This document shows positions 9,182 through 16,815 of a stretch of DNA of 64,000 bases, piece after piece (the first letter of the stretch is position 1; each line of letters starts with the position of its first letter). Under the pieces are notes generated by a model. That model saw only the letters and a program-made list of their open reading frames with translations, searched no databases and was not told the origin of the DNA. Made by a program: the position numbers and the translations under genes. Source of the DNA: Aureimonas ureilytica DSM 18598 = NBRC 106430 (GTDB taxonomy: Bacteria > Pseudomonadota > Alphaproteobacteria > Rhizobiales > Rhizobiaceae); assembly GCF_000382705.1 (NCBI RefSeq), contig NZ_ARQE01000001.1:601551-665550 (forward strand). The letters are read 5' to 3'.

Positions 9182-9204
9182 CGAAAGGGCGCGGGCCCTT
9201 TTCG
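9182..9204 (+). terminator. Probable terminator of pckA
   Basis: AAAGGGC pairs with GCCCTTT across a 4-nt loop about 55 bp after the pckA stop. The right arm ends in four T residues. The stem is short, so efficiency is uncertain. Confidence 0.5.
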
Positions 9205-9360
9205 CTGTCGCTCTCGCGGCGGCTGGCTCCTCGGCTTGACAGGGGATCAGGCTTTGCCCGAACGAAGAGCCCGCGCGATGCTCCGCCCGGGCCTTTGTCA
9301 CGGCTCGGCGCGTTCGGGACTTGGCGGCCGACTTGAGGCCTAGCGCGAGAAGGGCGCGTC

Positions 9361-9798
9361 ATGGAACAGGAGATACGCGGGCTTCGGGTCAGCCATCGCA
9401 CGATCATTCCCGAAGACGAGATCGAGGAAGTGTTCATCCGCGCGGCCGGGCCGGGCGGGCAGAACGTCAACAAGGTCTCGACCGCCGTGCAGCTTCGCTT
9501 CTTCGCCAGCGCCTCGACGGTTCTCGGCGAGGACGTGAAGGAGCGGCTTTTGAAGCTCGCCGGCCAGCGCGCCACCAAGGCGGGCGAAGTCCTCATCGAA
9601 GCCTCGCGCCACCGCACGCAGGAGCGCAACCGCGAGGATGCGCGCGAGCGTCTGGTCGCCCTGATCCGCGAGGCGCTCGTGCCGCCCGCCCCGCCGCGCA
9701 AGAAGACGCGGCCGACGCGCGGCTCCGTGGAACGCCGGCTTCAGGCCAAGAAGGGCCGCTCCGACACCAAGCGGATGCGCGGGCGCGTGTCCGATTGA
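9361..9798 (+). CDS. arfB: Peptidyl-tRNA hydrolase ArfB (YaeJ), stalled-ribosome rescue
   Basis: The 145-residue protein has the release-factor-like catalytic domain with the GGQ motif (GPGGQNVNKVSTAVQLRF, Q34). A C-terminal tail dense in Lys and Arg (KKTRPTRGSVERRLQAKKGRS) enters the empty mRNA channel of stalled ribosomes. It releases nascent peptides without a stop codon, as ArfB does in other proteobacteria. Its short length and missing codon-recognition domain separate it from RF1/RF2. It stands alone between pckA and the fasciclin gene. No distinct promoter was recognised. Confidence 0.95.
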   Translation: MEQEIRGLRVSHRTIIPEDEIEEVFIRAAGPGGQNVNKVSTAVQLRFFASASTVLGEDVKERLLKLAGQRATKAGEVLIEASRHRTQERNREDARERLVALIREALVPPAPPRKKTRPTRGSVERRLQAKKGRSDTKRMRGRVSD

Positions 9799-9902
9799 CG
9801 TCGATTCACCCTTTCGTGATCGCTGGCCGTGAAGCCGAACGCGTCTTGCGTCCGTACCTCCCGCGACTTCCGCTTGGGAAGCTCCACCAGAGGAAACGCG
9901 AC

Positions 9903-10466
9903 ATGCTTCACTCCCTCATTCGCTCCGCCGCGCTCGGTCTCGTGCTCGCCGGCAGCGTCGTCGGTGCCAGCCATGCTCAGTCGGGCGCGTCGGTCGAAGT
10001 CGGCGGTGCGCCGATGTATGCCAACAAGACGATCGCCGAGAACGCGCCGAACGCCTCGAATCTGACGACGCTCGTCGCCGCCGTGAAGGCCGCCGGTCTC
10101 GTCGACACGCTGAACGGCGCGGGACCCTTCACGGTCTTCGCCCCCACCAACGCCGCCTTCGAGAAGCTGCCCGCCGGCACGGTGGAAACGCTGGTGAAGC
10201 CCGAGAACAAGGCCAAGCTGACCGAAATCCTGACCTATCACGTGGTCCCGGCCAAGGCGACGTCGGAAGCCGCGATGAAGATGATCAAGGACGACGGCGG
10301 CATGCACAAGGTGAAGACCGTACAGGGCGAGGAGCTGACGCTCGCCATGAAGGGCGACAAGCTCACCGTGACCGACGCCAAGGGCAATGTGGCGACCGTC
10401 ACGCAGGCCGACGTGATGCAGAAGAACGGCGTCGTCCATGTGATCGACACGGTTCTGATGCCCTGA
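9903..10466 (+). CDS. Secreted fasciclin (FAS1) domain protein
   Basis: This 187-residue protein starts with a signal peptide (MLHSLIRSAALGLVLAGSVV, probable cleavage after ASHA). A single FAS1 domain follows. Conserved blocks are visible: LTTLVAAVKAAGLVDTLNG, GPFTVFAPTNAAFEKLP, ILTYHVVP and GVVHVIDTVLMP. FAS1 proteins are surface or periplasmic adhesion-type modules of unclear bacterial role. An AGAGGAAA site supports the ATG. A strong hairpin terminator follows at 10526-10572, so it is its own transcription unit just before the exported msrB. Confidence 0.92.
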   Translation: MLHSLIRSAALGLVLAGSVVGASHAQSGASVEVGGAPMYANKTIAENAPNASNLTTLVAAVKAAGLVDTLNGAGPFTVFAPTNAAFEKLPAGTVETLVKPENKAKLTEILTYHVVPAKATSEAAMKMIKDDGGMHKVKTVQGEELTLAMKGDKLTVTDAKGNVATVTQADVMQKNGVVHVIDTVLMP

Positions 10467-10525
10467 TCGCGGCCACCGGTCGCATCGAGAAAGGGCCGGG
10501 CCGCTCGGGATCGGCCCTCCCAACG

Positions 10526-10572
10526 CGGCGCCCCTGCTCCCATGTGAGGAGCGGGGCGCCGCACCCGTTTTT
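10526..10572 (+). terminator. Intrinsic terminator after the fasciclin gene
   Basis: A 14-bp GC stem (CGGCGCCCC-T-GCTCC with GGAGC-GGGGCGCCG, one bulged T) encloses a 7-nt loop. A T-run follows after a short CACCCG spacer. It lies 60 bp after the fasciclin stop and 25 bp before the msrB start. Confidence 0.8.
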
Positions 10573-10596
10573 GCTCTGAGACCTCGGGAGGCCATC

Positions 10597-11091
10597 ATGA
10601 ATCGCCGCCGCTTTCTTCTTTCGGGTTCGCTCGCCGCGCTCGCGGTCGGCTCGGCCGGCGCCCTGTGGCGCGACGAGGCGGAAGCCGAGACCTTTTCCGT
10701 CACCTATAGCGAGCGCGAATGGCGCGCCCGGCTGAGCCAGGACGCCTTCGCGGTGCTGCGCCAGGAGGCGACGGAGCGGCCCTTCACCAGCCCGCTCCTC
10801 AACGTCCACGAGACCGGCCTCTTCCACTGCGCCGGCTGCGACAATTCTGTCTATTCGACCGAGGCGAAATACGATTCGGGCACGGGCTGGCCGAGCTTCT
10901 GGGAATCGGTCGCCGGCAGCGTCGGCACCAAGACCGACTACGTGCTCGTGTATCCGCGCACCGAGGTCCATTGCGCCCAGTGCGGCGGTCATCTCGGCCA
11001 TGTCTTCGACGACGGCCCGCCGCCCACGGGAAAGCGCCATTGCATCAACGGCGTCGCCCTGCGCTTCGAGCCGAGCGACAAGCAGAGCTGA
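10597..11091 (+). CDS. msrB: Peptide-methionine (R)-S-oxide reductase with Tat signal
   Basis: The 164-residue protein begins with a twin-arginine signal (MNRRRFLLSGSLAALAVGSA). A complete MsrB domain follows. C78/C81 (HCAGCDN) and C126/C129 (HCAQCGG) form the structural zinc site. C149 in KRHCINGVALRF is the catalytic cysteine. The SGTGWPSFW block is conserved. MsrB repairs methionine-R-sulfoxide in oxidised proteins. Most MsrB proteins are cytoplasmic, so the Tat leader implies that a folded, zinc-loaded enzyme goes to the periplasm and needs a periplasmic reductant. The fasciclin gene upstream is also exported. Confidence 0.94.
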   Translation: MNRRRFLLSGSLAALAVGSAGALWRDEAEAETFSVTYSEREWRARLSQDAFAVLRQEATERPFTSPLLNVHETGLFHCAGCDNSVYSTEAKYDSGTGWPSFWESVAGSVGTKTDYVLVYPRTEVHCAQCGGHLGHVFDDGPPPTGKRHCINGVALRFEPSDKQS

Positions 11092-11153
11092 CGCCCGCCC
11101 GTTAGCCCTCCGTCAAGCTTTCGGGTTCTTGATGGTGAGCGGAAAGGTCGCGC

Positions 11154-11182
11154 ATTGAAGCGGGCCGCTTCCGCAACCATAT
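11154..11182 (+). promoter_or_regulatory. RpoH (sigma-32) type heat-shock promoter for hsp20
   Basis: ATTGAA (11154-11159) and CCATAT (11177-11182) are separated by exactly 17 bases. This closely matches the alphaproteobacterial RpoH pattern CTTGAA-N17/18-CCATAT. Transcription would start about 70 bases before the hsp20 ATG, leaving a substantial leader. The downstream gene is a small heat-shock protein, which supports the call. Confidence 0.7.
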
Positions 11183-11260
11183 TCGGTACGGATCGGCCGC
11201 GATCGCCGCGAATGTGGGGTTGCTGCCGATAAGTCGCTTGAAACAAGGGCTTGCCGAGAC

Positions 11261-11698
11261 ATGAACAGGTTCACGCCATTTTCCAGCCCGTTGCTGCTCG
11301 GCTTCGACGGGGTGGAGCGGACGCTCGAGCGGTTGGGGAAGGGCAGCGATGGCTACCCGCCCTTCAATATCGAGCGGATCGGCATCGAGGCCAAGGACGG
11401 GGCGCCGGGCGGACATGGCATCCGCATTACGCTCGCCGTGGCCGGGTTCCGACCCGAGGACCTGGAGATCACGACCGAGGAAAACCAGTTGACCATCCGG
11501 GGCTCGCAGAGCGACCGGGCGGACCGTGAATTTCTGCACCGGGGCATTGCGTCGCGCCAGTTTCAGAAGAGCTTTCTCTTCGCCGACGGGATGCGCATCC
11601 TCGGCGCCCAGTTGAAGAACGGGTTGCTGATGGTGGACTTGGTGAAGCCTGAGCCAGAGCGAGTGGTGAGGAAGATCGACATCGCCGTGGAAGAATGA
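11261..11698 (+). CDS. Small heat-shock protein Hsp20 (alpha-crystallin family)
   Basis: This 145-residue holdase opens with the rhizobial N-terminus SSPLLLGFDGVERTLERL and YPPFNIER. The alpha-crystallin core has ITLAVAGFRPEDLEITTEENQLTIRG, FLHRGIASRQFQKSFLFADGM and the C-terminal GLLMVDLVKPEPE. Such proteins bind unfolding proteins as oligomers and pass them to DnaK. The gene has an RpoH-type promoter and is followed 4 bp before its stop by the reading region of the DUF1150 gene. This pairing is conserved in Hyphomicrobiales. The leader contains small hairpins, but an RNA thermometer could not be demonstrated. Confidence 0.95.
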   Translation: MNRFTPFSSPLLLGFDGVERTLERLGKGSDGYPPFNIERIGIEAKDGAPGGHGIRITLAVAGFRPEDLEITTEENQLTIRGSQSDRADREFLHRGIASRQFQKSFLFADGMRILGAQLKNGLLMVDLVKPEPERVVRKIDIAVEE

Positions 11699-11742
11699 AA
11701 CCCGTCGAGCCGATCGCCCGTTTGTTTTCGAAGGAGATGTTC

Positions 11743-12003
11743 ATGACCATCACGAACCACGTTTCGAACAGGCCGTCCCAGTCCGATCTCGCCGCGCTCG
11801 GCGAAGGCCATCTGGCCTATCTCCGCCGCATGTCGTCAGACGATATCCGGGCGCGCTTCCCGTCCGCGCAGTCCATCCGCCCCGGCCTGAAGCTCTGGGC
11901 GTTGTTCTCGGCCGACGGCACGCCGCTGGCGGTCTCCGACGACCGCGGCTCCATCCTGGCGAGCGCCACGGAAAACGAGCTGATGACGGTGAGCCTGCAC
12001 TGA
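11743..12003 (+). CDS. DUF1150 family protein
   Basis: This 86-residue protein carries the DUF1150 core: LAALGEGHLAYLRRM, LKLWALFSADGTPLAVSDDR and AFATENEL-like ASATENELMTVSLH. The start at 11743 is chosen because AAGGAG (11731-11736) lies exactly six bases upstream. An earlier ATG at 11737 abuts the site, and a further in-frame ATG at 11695 overlaps hsp20. Function is unknown, but it regularly follows hsp20 in this order, so a role in the heat response is likely. A terminator follows at 12047-12073. Confidence 0.88.
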   Translation: MTITNHVSNRPSQSDLAALGEGHLAYLRRMSSDDIRARFPSAQSIRPGLKLWALFSADGTPLAVSDDRGSILASATENELMTVSLH

Positions 12004-12046
12004 CAGGCAAGACCTTCGCGCCGAAAGGCGCTTCATGAACCGACCG

Positions 12047-12073
12047 AAGCCGGCTCCTGAGCCGGCTTTCGTT
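12047..12073 (+). terminator. Terminator of the hsp20-DUF1150 unit
   Basis: AAGCCGGCT pairs with AGCCGGCTT across a CCTG loop, with an interrupted T-run (TTTCGTTT). It lies 43 bp after the DUF1150 stop, between convergent genes, and could serve ptsN on the other strand as well. Confidence 0.75.
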
Positions 12074-12122
12074 TGTCCGGACCCTGCCGTCCGACGTTTT
12101 CTTGGAAGGGTCGCCTCGCCCC

Positions 12123-12581
12123 TCAAGGCGTGGGCTGGCTCTGCGTCATGACGTGATGAAGCGCGTGCGCGTCGCGCCCGGCGCGAAGGTCGGTCACGGT
12201 CTGCGGATTGCGCAGCATCCGCGCGATCTTGGACAGCGCCTTGAGGTGGTCCGCCCCGGCGGTTTCGGGCGCCACCAGCAGGAAGACGAGGTCCACCGGC
12301 TGGTCGTCCATCGCCTCGAACTCCACCGGCTTCACCAGCCGCGCGAAGACGCCGCGAATGCCGGGCAGGCCGTTCAGCTTGCCGTGCGGAATGGCGATGC
12401 CGTTGCCGATGCCCGTTGAGCCCAGGCGCTCGCGCTGGAGAATGGTCTCGAAGATGGTGCGCGCCGGAAGTCCGGTGAGCTCGCTCGCCTTTTCCGAGAT
12501 GTCCTGAAGCACCTGCTTCTTGGATTGGGAGCGAAGGGCGGGAAGGATGGCGTCTTCGGCGATCAGATCGGCTAGATCCAA
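12123..12581 (-). CDS. ptsN: Nitrogen-PTS EIIA protein PtsN
   Basis: The 152-residue EIIA-Ntr protein has the phospho-accepting histidine H66 in GIAIPHGKLNGL. The surrounding fold motifs are GLPARTIFETILQRERLGSTGIGNG, DLVFLLVAPE and HLKALSKIARMLRN. It receives phosphate from NPr in the PTS-Ntr relay and affects potassium transport, nitrogen and carbon balance. It follows hpf and rpoN on the same strand, the standard proteobacterial order. A stable hairpin lies in the 138-bp hpf-ptsN gap. Confidence 0.95.
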   Translation of the reverse strand: MDLADLIAEDAILPALRSQSKKQVLQDISEKASELTGLPARTIFETILQRERLGSTGIGNGIAIPHGKLNGLPGIRGVFARLVKPVEFEAMDDQPVDLVFLLVAPETAGADHLKALSKIARMLRNPQTVTDLRAGRDAHALHHVMTQSQPTP

Positions 12582-12666
12582 GATGAAAGGCCTTCCACTT
12601 CGCCCGGCCCCCCTAGAAGCCGGGAAGCCCGGCCGCGCATCGCCCGGCCGGGATCTGACAGATCGA

Positions 12667-12698
12667 GGCGCGGGAGGCCTCGCAAGACCTCCCGCGCC
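12667..12698 (-). other. Stable hairpin between hpf and ptsN
   Basis: An 11-bp perfect GC stem (GGCGCGGGAGG with CCTCCCGCGCC) closes a 10-nt loop. No T-run follows on either strand, so it is more likely an mRNA-stability or partial-termination element than a full terminator. Confidence 0.5.
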
Positions 12699-12719
12699 CG
12701 CTGGAGTTGCGCCCGATTA

Positions 12720-13295
12720 TCAGGCTTTGACCCGAACTGTCGAGGGGTCGATCCAGCCGACATTCCCGTCGGGCCGGCGGTAGACGATATTGACCGTGTC
12801 ATTGGCCCCGTTGCGGAAGATCACGAGCGGCCCGTCGCGGCGGTCGAGTTCCATCACCGCGCTGGCGACGCTCATCGTGCCGACGCGCAGCGAGGTCTCG
12901 GCGATCACCGCCGGCGCGAAATCCTCGGGGATCTCGTCTTCCTCGTCCGGCACCGCGCTCATGACGGTATAGGCCACTTCGCGCGAGCTGTTGGCGTTGG
13001 CCTTGTGGTCCTTCAAGCGGCGCTTGTAGCGGCGCAGACGCTTCTCGATCTTCTCCATGGCTTCGAGGAACGAGGATTCGGGATCGTGCGTGTCGGCGGT
13101 GGCCTGGAAATAGACGCCGCTGTCGAGATGCAGCGTGACGTCCGCGCAGTAGCGGGCGGAATCCTTGGAGATGACGACGGCGCCCGTGAAATTGCCGTCG
13201 AAATACTTGGCGACCTGCTCGTTCAGCCTTTCCTCGATTCGGGTGCGAAAGGCCTCTCCGACATCCATATGCCGGCCCGATACACGAACTGCCAT
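12720..13295 (-). CDS. hpf: Ribosome hibernation promoting factor, long form
   Basis: This is a 191-residue long-form HPF. The N-terminal S30AE domain (VSGRHMDVGEAFRTRIEERL, TLHLDSGVYFQATADTHDPESSF, EKIEKRLRRYKRRLKDH) binds the 30S subunit. The C-terminal domain (PLVIFRNGANDTVNIVYRRPDGNVGWIDP) dimerises ribosomes into 100S particles. The ATG at 13295 has a very strong AGGAAGGAG site. It lies between rpoN and ptsN, and sigma-54 neighbours commonly include this gene. Expected expression is in stationary phase. Confidence 0.95.
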   Translation of the reverse strand: MAVRVSGRHMDVGEAFRTRIEERLNEQVAKYFDGNFTGAVVISKDSARYCADVTLHLDSGVYFQATADTHDPESSFLEAMEKIEKRLRRYKRRLKDHKANANSSREVAYTVMSAVPDEEDEIPEDFAPAVIAETSLRVGTMSVASAVMELDRRDGPLVIFRNGANDTVNIVYRRPDGNVGWIDPSTVRVKA

Positions 13296-13525
13296 CTGTT
13301 TCTCCTTCCTAACGTCCGGCGGCCGGTTCTCCCTTGGTGAACCGAAGCCCGCCATCTCTTCCAAGACGCTGCGCGAGCTTTGGTTCCGGCCTTACGGAAC
13401 CGTCATATTCCAGCGCAAAACGAGGCCGGGCGAAAGACTTGATCTCGATGGCGAGTGGCGCGAAACTTCGCGCGCGAATGGGTGAGACAGGCCGCGCGAA
13501 CAGGATGCGCGGCGCGGACCCGGCC

Positions 13526-15049
13526 TTACTCGGCGGCCGCCCGGCGGGCGTTGCGCTCGCGGCGGCGCTGCACGGAGGAGGGGAGCCCGAGCGCCTCGCG
13601 ATATTTGGCGACCGTGCGGCGGGCAAGCTCCACCCCTTCGCCCTTCAGCCGCGCGGCGATGTCGTCGTCCGACAGAACCGAATCGGCGGTTTCCGCACCG
13701 ATCATCTGGCCGATCCGCAGCTTCACGCTTTCGGCCGAATGCGCCTCGCCCCCGCCCGAGGCCGCGATCGCCACGGTGAAGAAGAATTTCATTTCCAGGG
13801 TGCCGCGCGGCGTCGCCATGAACTTGCCCGAGGTCACGCGGCTGACGGTCGATTCGTGAAGGCCGAGGGTCTCGGCGATGTCCATCAGCGTCATGGGCTT
13901 CAGCCCGGCGACGCCCTTGCTGAAGAACCCATCCTGGCGGCGCACGATCTCGCCGGCGACGTTGAGGATGGTGCGGGCGCGCTGCTCCAGCGAGCGCTGG
14001 AGCCATTGGGCCGATTGCTGGCAGGTGTTGAGAAAGCCGTCCTCGCCGGCGCGAAGGCGCGCGGCGGGAGCAAGGGTCGCCGGCGCGTGGACCCGGAGAC
14101 GTGGAAAGGCCGCCGGGTTCAGCTCGGCCTGCCAGCCGGCGCCGGACGCATCCTCCCGCACCACGATGTCGGGCGTGACCGGCGTCGCCTCGTTGTCGGC
14201 AAGGCCGGAGCCGGGGCGCGGGTCGAGCGCGCGGATCTCGCGCAGCATGTCCGCGATCTCGGCCTCGCTCTCGCCCGTCAGCTTGGCGAGCGCGGCGAAG
14301 TCACGCCGCGCCAGAAGCGGCAAATGCGCGAGCACGCAGGCGATCACCGGATCGAATCGACCCTGGCGCCTGAGCTGGATCGCCAGGCACTCCGCAAGAT
14401 CCCGGGCAAAGAGACCCGCCGGCTCGGCTTCCGCCTGAATGCGCAGGAGAAGCGCCTCCGCCGCCTCGCGCGCGAGGCCGAGTTCGCCGATGCGATCGTC
14501 GAGGCCCTCGTTGAGATAGCCCGCGTCCGTGAGGTCGCAGAACAAGGCCTCCGCCAGCGCGCGCTCGCTCACGTCGCGGATGATCTCGGCGATCTCACCG
14601 AGCGCATGGTCGCGCAGCGAGCGCGGCGCTTCGCCGAGGCGATCCGTGCCGTCGTCCTCGAAGCCGCCTTGCGAGACGACCAGACCCTCGCCCGAAAAGG
14701 GCAGGTCGGGCGAGGCGCGATCCTCGCCGTCGCCCGTGCGCTCCGCCGCTTCCGCAAAGACCGCCGCGTCGTCGCTGACGCCGGTGAGGGGAAGCGGATC
14801 GACGGACAGGGGGTCGGCGAGGGGGGCGTCAGCGAGGGGAGATGGGTCGAAGGCCTCGCCGCCATCGGGACCACCCGCGCCGCCCGCGCCGGGCTCCAGC
14901 TCGATCAGCGGATTGCCCTCGGCCTCGCGCTCCAGAAAGGCCTGAAGCTCGGCATGTTGGAACTGAAGAAGCCGGATGGACTGGAGCAGCTGCGGCGTCA
15001 TCACCAGCGACTGGCTCTGACGCATCTGGAGGTTCACGGATAGATTCAC
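13526..15049 (-). CDS. rpoN: RNA polymerase sigma-54 factor
   Basis: This is a 507-residue sigma-54. The glutamine-rich region I (MNLSVNLQMRQSQSLVMTPQ, LLQSIRLLQF) interacts with enhancer-binding activators. An acidic variable region II follows, then the core-binding region and a helix-turn-helix (SVSRVTSGKFMATPRGT). The RpoN box ARRTVAKYREALGLPSS near the C-terminus reads the -24 element. Sigma-54 directs nitrogen, dicarboxylate and flagellar-type regulons. It lies downstream of lptB and upstream of hpf and ptsN, the conserved order. The 139-bp gap to lptB leaves room for its own promoter. Confidence 0.96.
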   Translation of the reverse strand: MNLSVNLQMRQSQSLVMTPQLLQSIRLLQFQHAELQAFLEREAEGNPLIELEPGAGGAGGPDGGEAFDPSPLADAPLADPLSVDPLPLTGVSDDAAVFAEAAERTGDGEDRASPDLPFSGEGLVVSQGGFEDDGTDRLGEAPRSLRDHALGEIAEIIRDVSERALAEALFCDLTDAGYLNEGLDDRIGELGLAREAAEALLLRIQAEAEPAGLFARDLAECLAIQLRRQGRFDPVIACVLAHLPLLARRDFAALAKLTGESEAEIADMLREIRALDPRPGSGLADNEATPVTPDIVVREDASGAGWQAELNPAAFPRLRVHAPATLAPAARLRAGEDGFLNTCQQSAQWLQRSLEQRARTILNVAGEIVRRQDGFFSKGVAGLKPMTLMDIAETLGLHESTVSRVTSGKFMATPRGTLEMKFFFTVAIAASGGGEAHSAESVKLRIGQMIGAETADSVLSDDDIAARLKGEGVELARRTVAKYREALGLPSSVQRRRERNARRAAAE

Positions 15050-15188
15050 GGTGCTCCCCTCCTGGCTCGAATCCCCGTTCGGACGCGGCGCGCGGGGCGG
15101 CGTTCAGGCCTCGTGCACGGCGTGTCGGATGGGCGTCAGGAAAATGGTCCGCAACTTGCTTGTCAAGGGGACGGAGCGGCGCGCCCGC

Positions 15189-15965
15189 TCAGTAGGTAAA
15201 CTGCTCGCCCAGATAGATGCGGCGCACGTCGGCGTCCTCGACGATCTCCTGCGGCGCGCCGTGGGTGAGAACGGCGCCGGCATGCATGATATAGGCGCGA
15301 TCGATGAGCCCCAGCGTTTCGCGCACATTGTGGTCGGTCACGAGAACGCCGATGCCGCGCCGCGTCAGGTGGCGCACGAGTTCCTGAATGTCGGCGACCG
15401 CGATCGGATCAACGCCCGCGAAAGGCTCGTCGAGCAGCATGAAGGTCGGGCGCGAGGCCAGCGCGCGGGCGATTTCGCAGCGCCGCCGCTCGCCGCCCGA
15501 GAGCGCCGTCGAGGGCTGCTTGCGCAGATGTCCGATATGGAACTCGTCGAGAAGGGCGGTCAGCTGGCGCTCGCGCTCGGCCTTGTCGGGCTCCACCATC
15601 TCCAGGACGGCGCGGATATTGTCTTCCACCGACAGGCCGCGAAAGATCGAGGCTTCCTGCGGCAGGTAGCCGATGCCGAGCCGCGCGCGGCGATACATCG
15701 GAACCTGCGTGATGTCGTGGCCGTCCAGCTCGATGCGCCCGCCATCGACAGGCACGAGGCCGGTGATCATGTAGAAGCAGGTCGTCTTGCCCGCCCCGTT
15801 CGGCCCGAGCAGGCCGACCGCCTCGCCGCGCCGCACGGCGACATCCACCGAATCCACGACGCGGCGGCCGCGATAGGTCTTGGTGATGCCGCGCGCCACC
15901 AGCGTGCCCTCGGACGGGTGACGAAGCTGGGCGGCGGAAGCGGTGGGGTCGTGGGAATCGAGCAA
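15189..15965 (-). CDS. lptB: LPS export ABC transporter ATP-binding protein
   Basis: The approximately 258-residue ATPase powers LPS transport by LptFG from the inner membrane. Walker A (GPNGAGKTT), signature LSGGERRRCEIARAL and Walker B (FMLLDEPFAGVDP) are intact, as are the switch histidine (VLVTDHNVRE) and LGYLPQEASIFRGLSV. The start is uncertain. A TTG at 15965 has AGGACGG upstream at suitable spacing, while the recognisable domain begins about 15 residues later (LVARGITKTYRGRRV). Just upstream lies a five-copy 17-bp tandem repeat that separates it from lptA. Confidence 0.94.
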   Translation of the reverse strand: MLDSHDPTASAAQLRHPSEGTLVARGITKTYRGRRVVDSVDVAVRRGEAVGLLGPNGAGKTTCFYMITGLVPVDGGRIELDGHDITQVPMYRRARLGIGYLPQEASIFRGLSVEDNIRAVLEMVEPDKAERERQLTALLDEFHIGHLRKQPSTALSGGERRRCEIARALASRPTFMLLDEPFAGVDPIAVADIQELVRHLTRRGIGVLVTDHNVRETLGLIDRAYIMHAGAVLTHGAPQEIVEDADVRRIYLGEQFTY

Positions 15966-15976
15966 GCGTTGTCCGT

Positions 15977-16061
15977 CCTGAGACAAGAAGGCCCTTGAGA
16001 CGAGAAGGGCCCTGAAACGAGAAGGACCCCTAGACGAATAGGGCCCCGAGACGAGAAGGGC
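15977..16061. repeat. Five-copy imperfect 17-bp tandem repeat upstream of lptB
   Basis: Five adjacent units start at 15977, 15993, 16011, 16028 and 16045. Their consensus is approximately CCCGAGACGAGAAGGGC, with unit lengths of 16, 18, 17, 17 and 17. Each unit begins with C-rich and ends with G-rich bases, so every unit can fold on itself (for example CCCTAGACGAATAGGGC). It lies 11 bp before the proposed lptB start. The repeat is in no recognisable gene. Confidence 0.85.
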
Positions 16062-16182
16062 TGTTGGCCTGGAGTGGCTCGGCGGGGCCGCGAAGAGCGG
16101 CCCGGCCGGAAATCCGAAAGGTCCGATCGGACCACCCGTCGCGCCCCGAGAGCGCGCTCCGAGAGCGCCCTTTGCGGGCGGC

Positions 16183-16815
16183 TCAGCGCCCGGCGGGCTG
16201 GTCGGCCCCCGGCGACAGGAGCATGCGCACGCGCCCGCCGCCCTGGCCGCCGCCCGGCGCGCCGCCGCAATCGCGGCTCTGAAGGCGCGCGACGCCGGTT
16301 TCCATCTGGATGCGCAGGACGCAGCCCGTGGCGACGTTCTTGCCCTGGCTGAGCACGACATTGCCGCGCAGGACGGCGACCTGCGTCGCCATGTCGAAAT
16401 CGGCCCGGTCGGCGGTCGCCACCTGATCGGCGGACTTGATTGTCACCTTGCCGGTGGCCTCGAGCTTCGAAATGTCGCCCGAGCCGCCCGGCATGTTGGA
16501 GCGCGCGGCGGCGGGCTGCGCGGTGGCGGCGCCGCCCTCCTGCTTGCGCACGTAATGCACGAGAAGCTTCTCGGCGGTCATCGAGGTCTGGCCCTGCTGG
16601 ACGCTGACATCGCCCGAGAAGGTGGCGAGCGCCTGGCCGTCATCGACGTCGAGCTGGTTGGATTCGATGGCGATCGGCTGGTCGCCCTGCACCTGGAGCC
16701 CGCCGAAGGAATTGCCGAAACCCTGCGACTGGGTCTGCGCGAGCGCCGCGCCGGACAGGGCGAGCGAGGCGGCCAGGCCCAGGAGCACGGCGCGGGAGCG
16801 AAGGGTCTGGATCAT
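16183..16815 (-). CDS. lptA: LPS transport periplasmic protein LptA
   Basis: This 210-residue protein has a signal peptide ending near GAALAQ. The OstA/LptA beta-jellyroll repeats follow (QPIAIESNQLDVDDGQALATFSGDV, TSMTAEKLLVHYV, KLEATGKVTIKSADQVATADRADFD, AVLRGNVVLSQGKN). LptA forms the periplasmic bridge carrying LPS from LptC to LptD. Its start overlaps the lptC stop by 4 bp. The C-terminus carries a Gly/Arg-rich extension (GGAPGGGQGGGRVRMLL) beyond the fold. A gap of about 215 bp with tandem repeats follows before lptB. Confidence 0.94.
   Translation of the reverse strand: MIQTLRSRAVLLGLAASLALSGAALAQTQSQGFGNSFGGLQVQGDQPIAIESNQLDVDDGQALATFSGDVSVQQGQTSMTAEKLLVHYVRKQEGGAATAQPAAARSNMPGGSGDISKLEATGKVTIKSADQVATADRADFDMATQVAVLRGNVVLSQGKNVATGCVLRIQMETGVARLQSRDCGGAPGGGQGGGRVRMLLSPGADQPAGR

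Noticed and set aside
11183-11260. ROSE-type RNA thermometer before hsp20
   Set aside because: TTGCT occurs at 11220-11224, but pairing with a clear Shine-Dalgarno could not be shown by eye.
15977-16061. CRISPR array
   Set aside because: The units are contiguous 17-mers without spacers and no cas genes are near.
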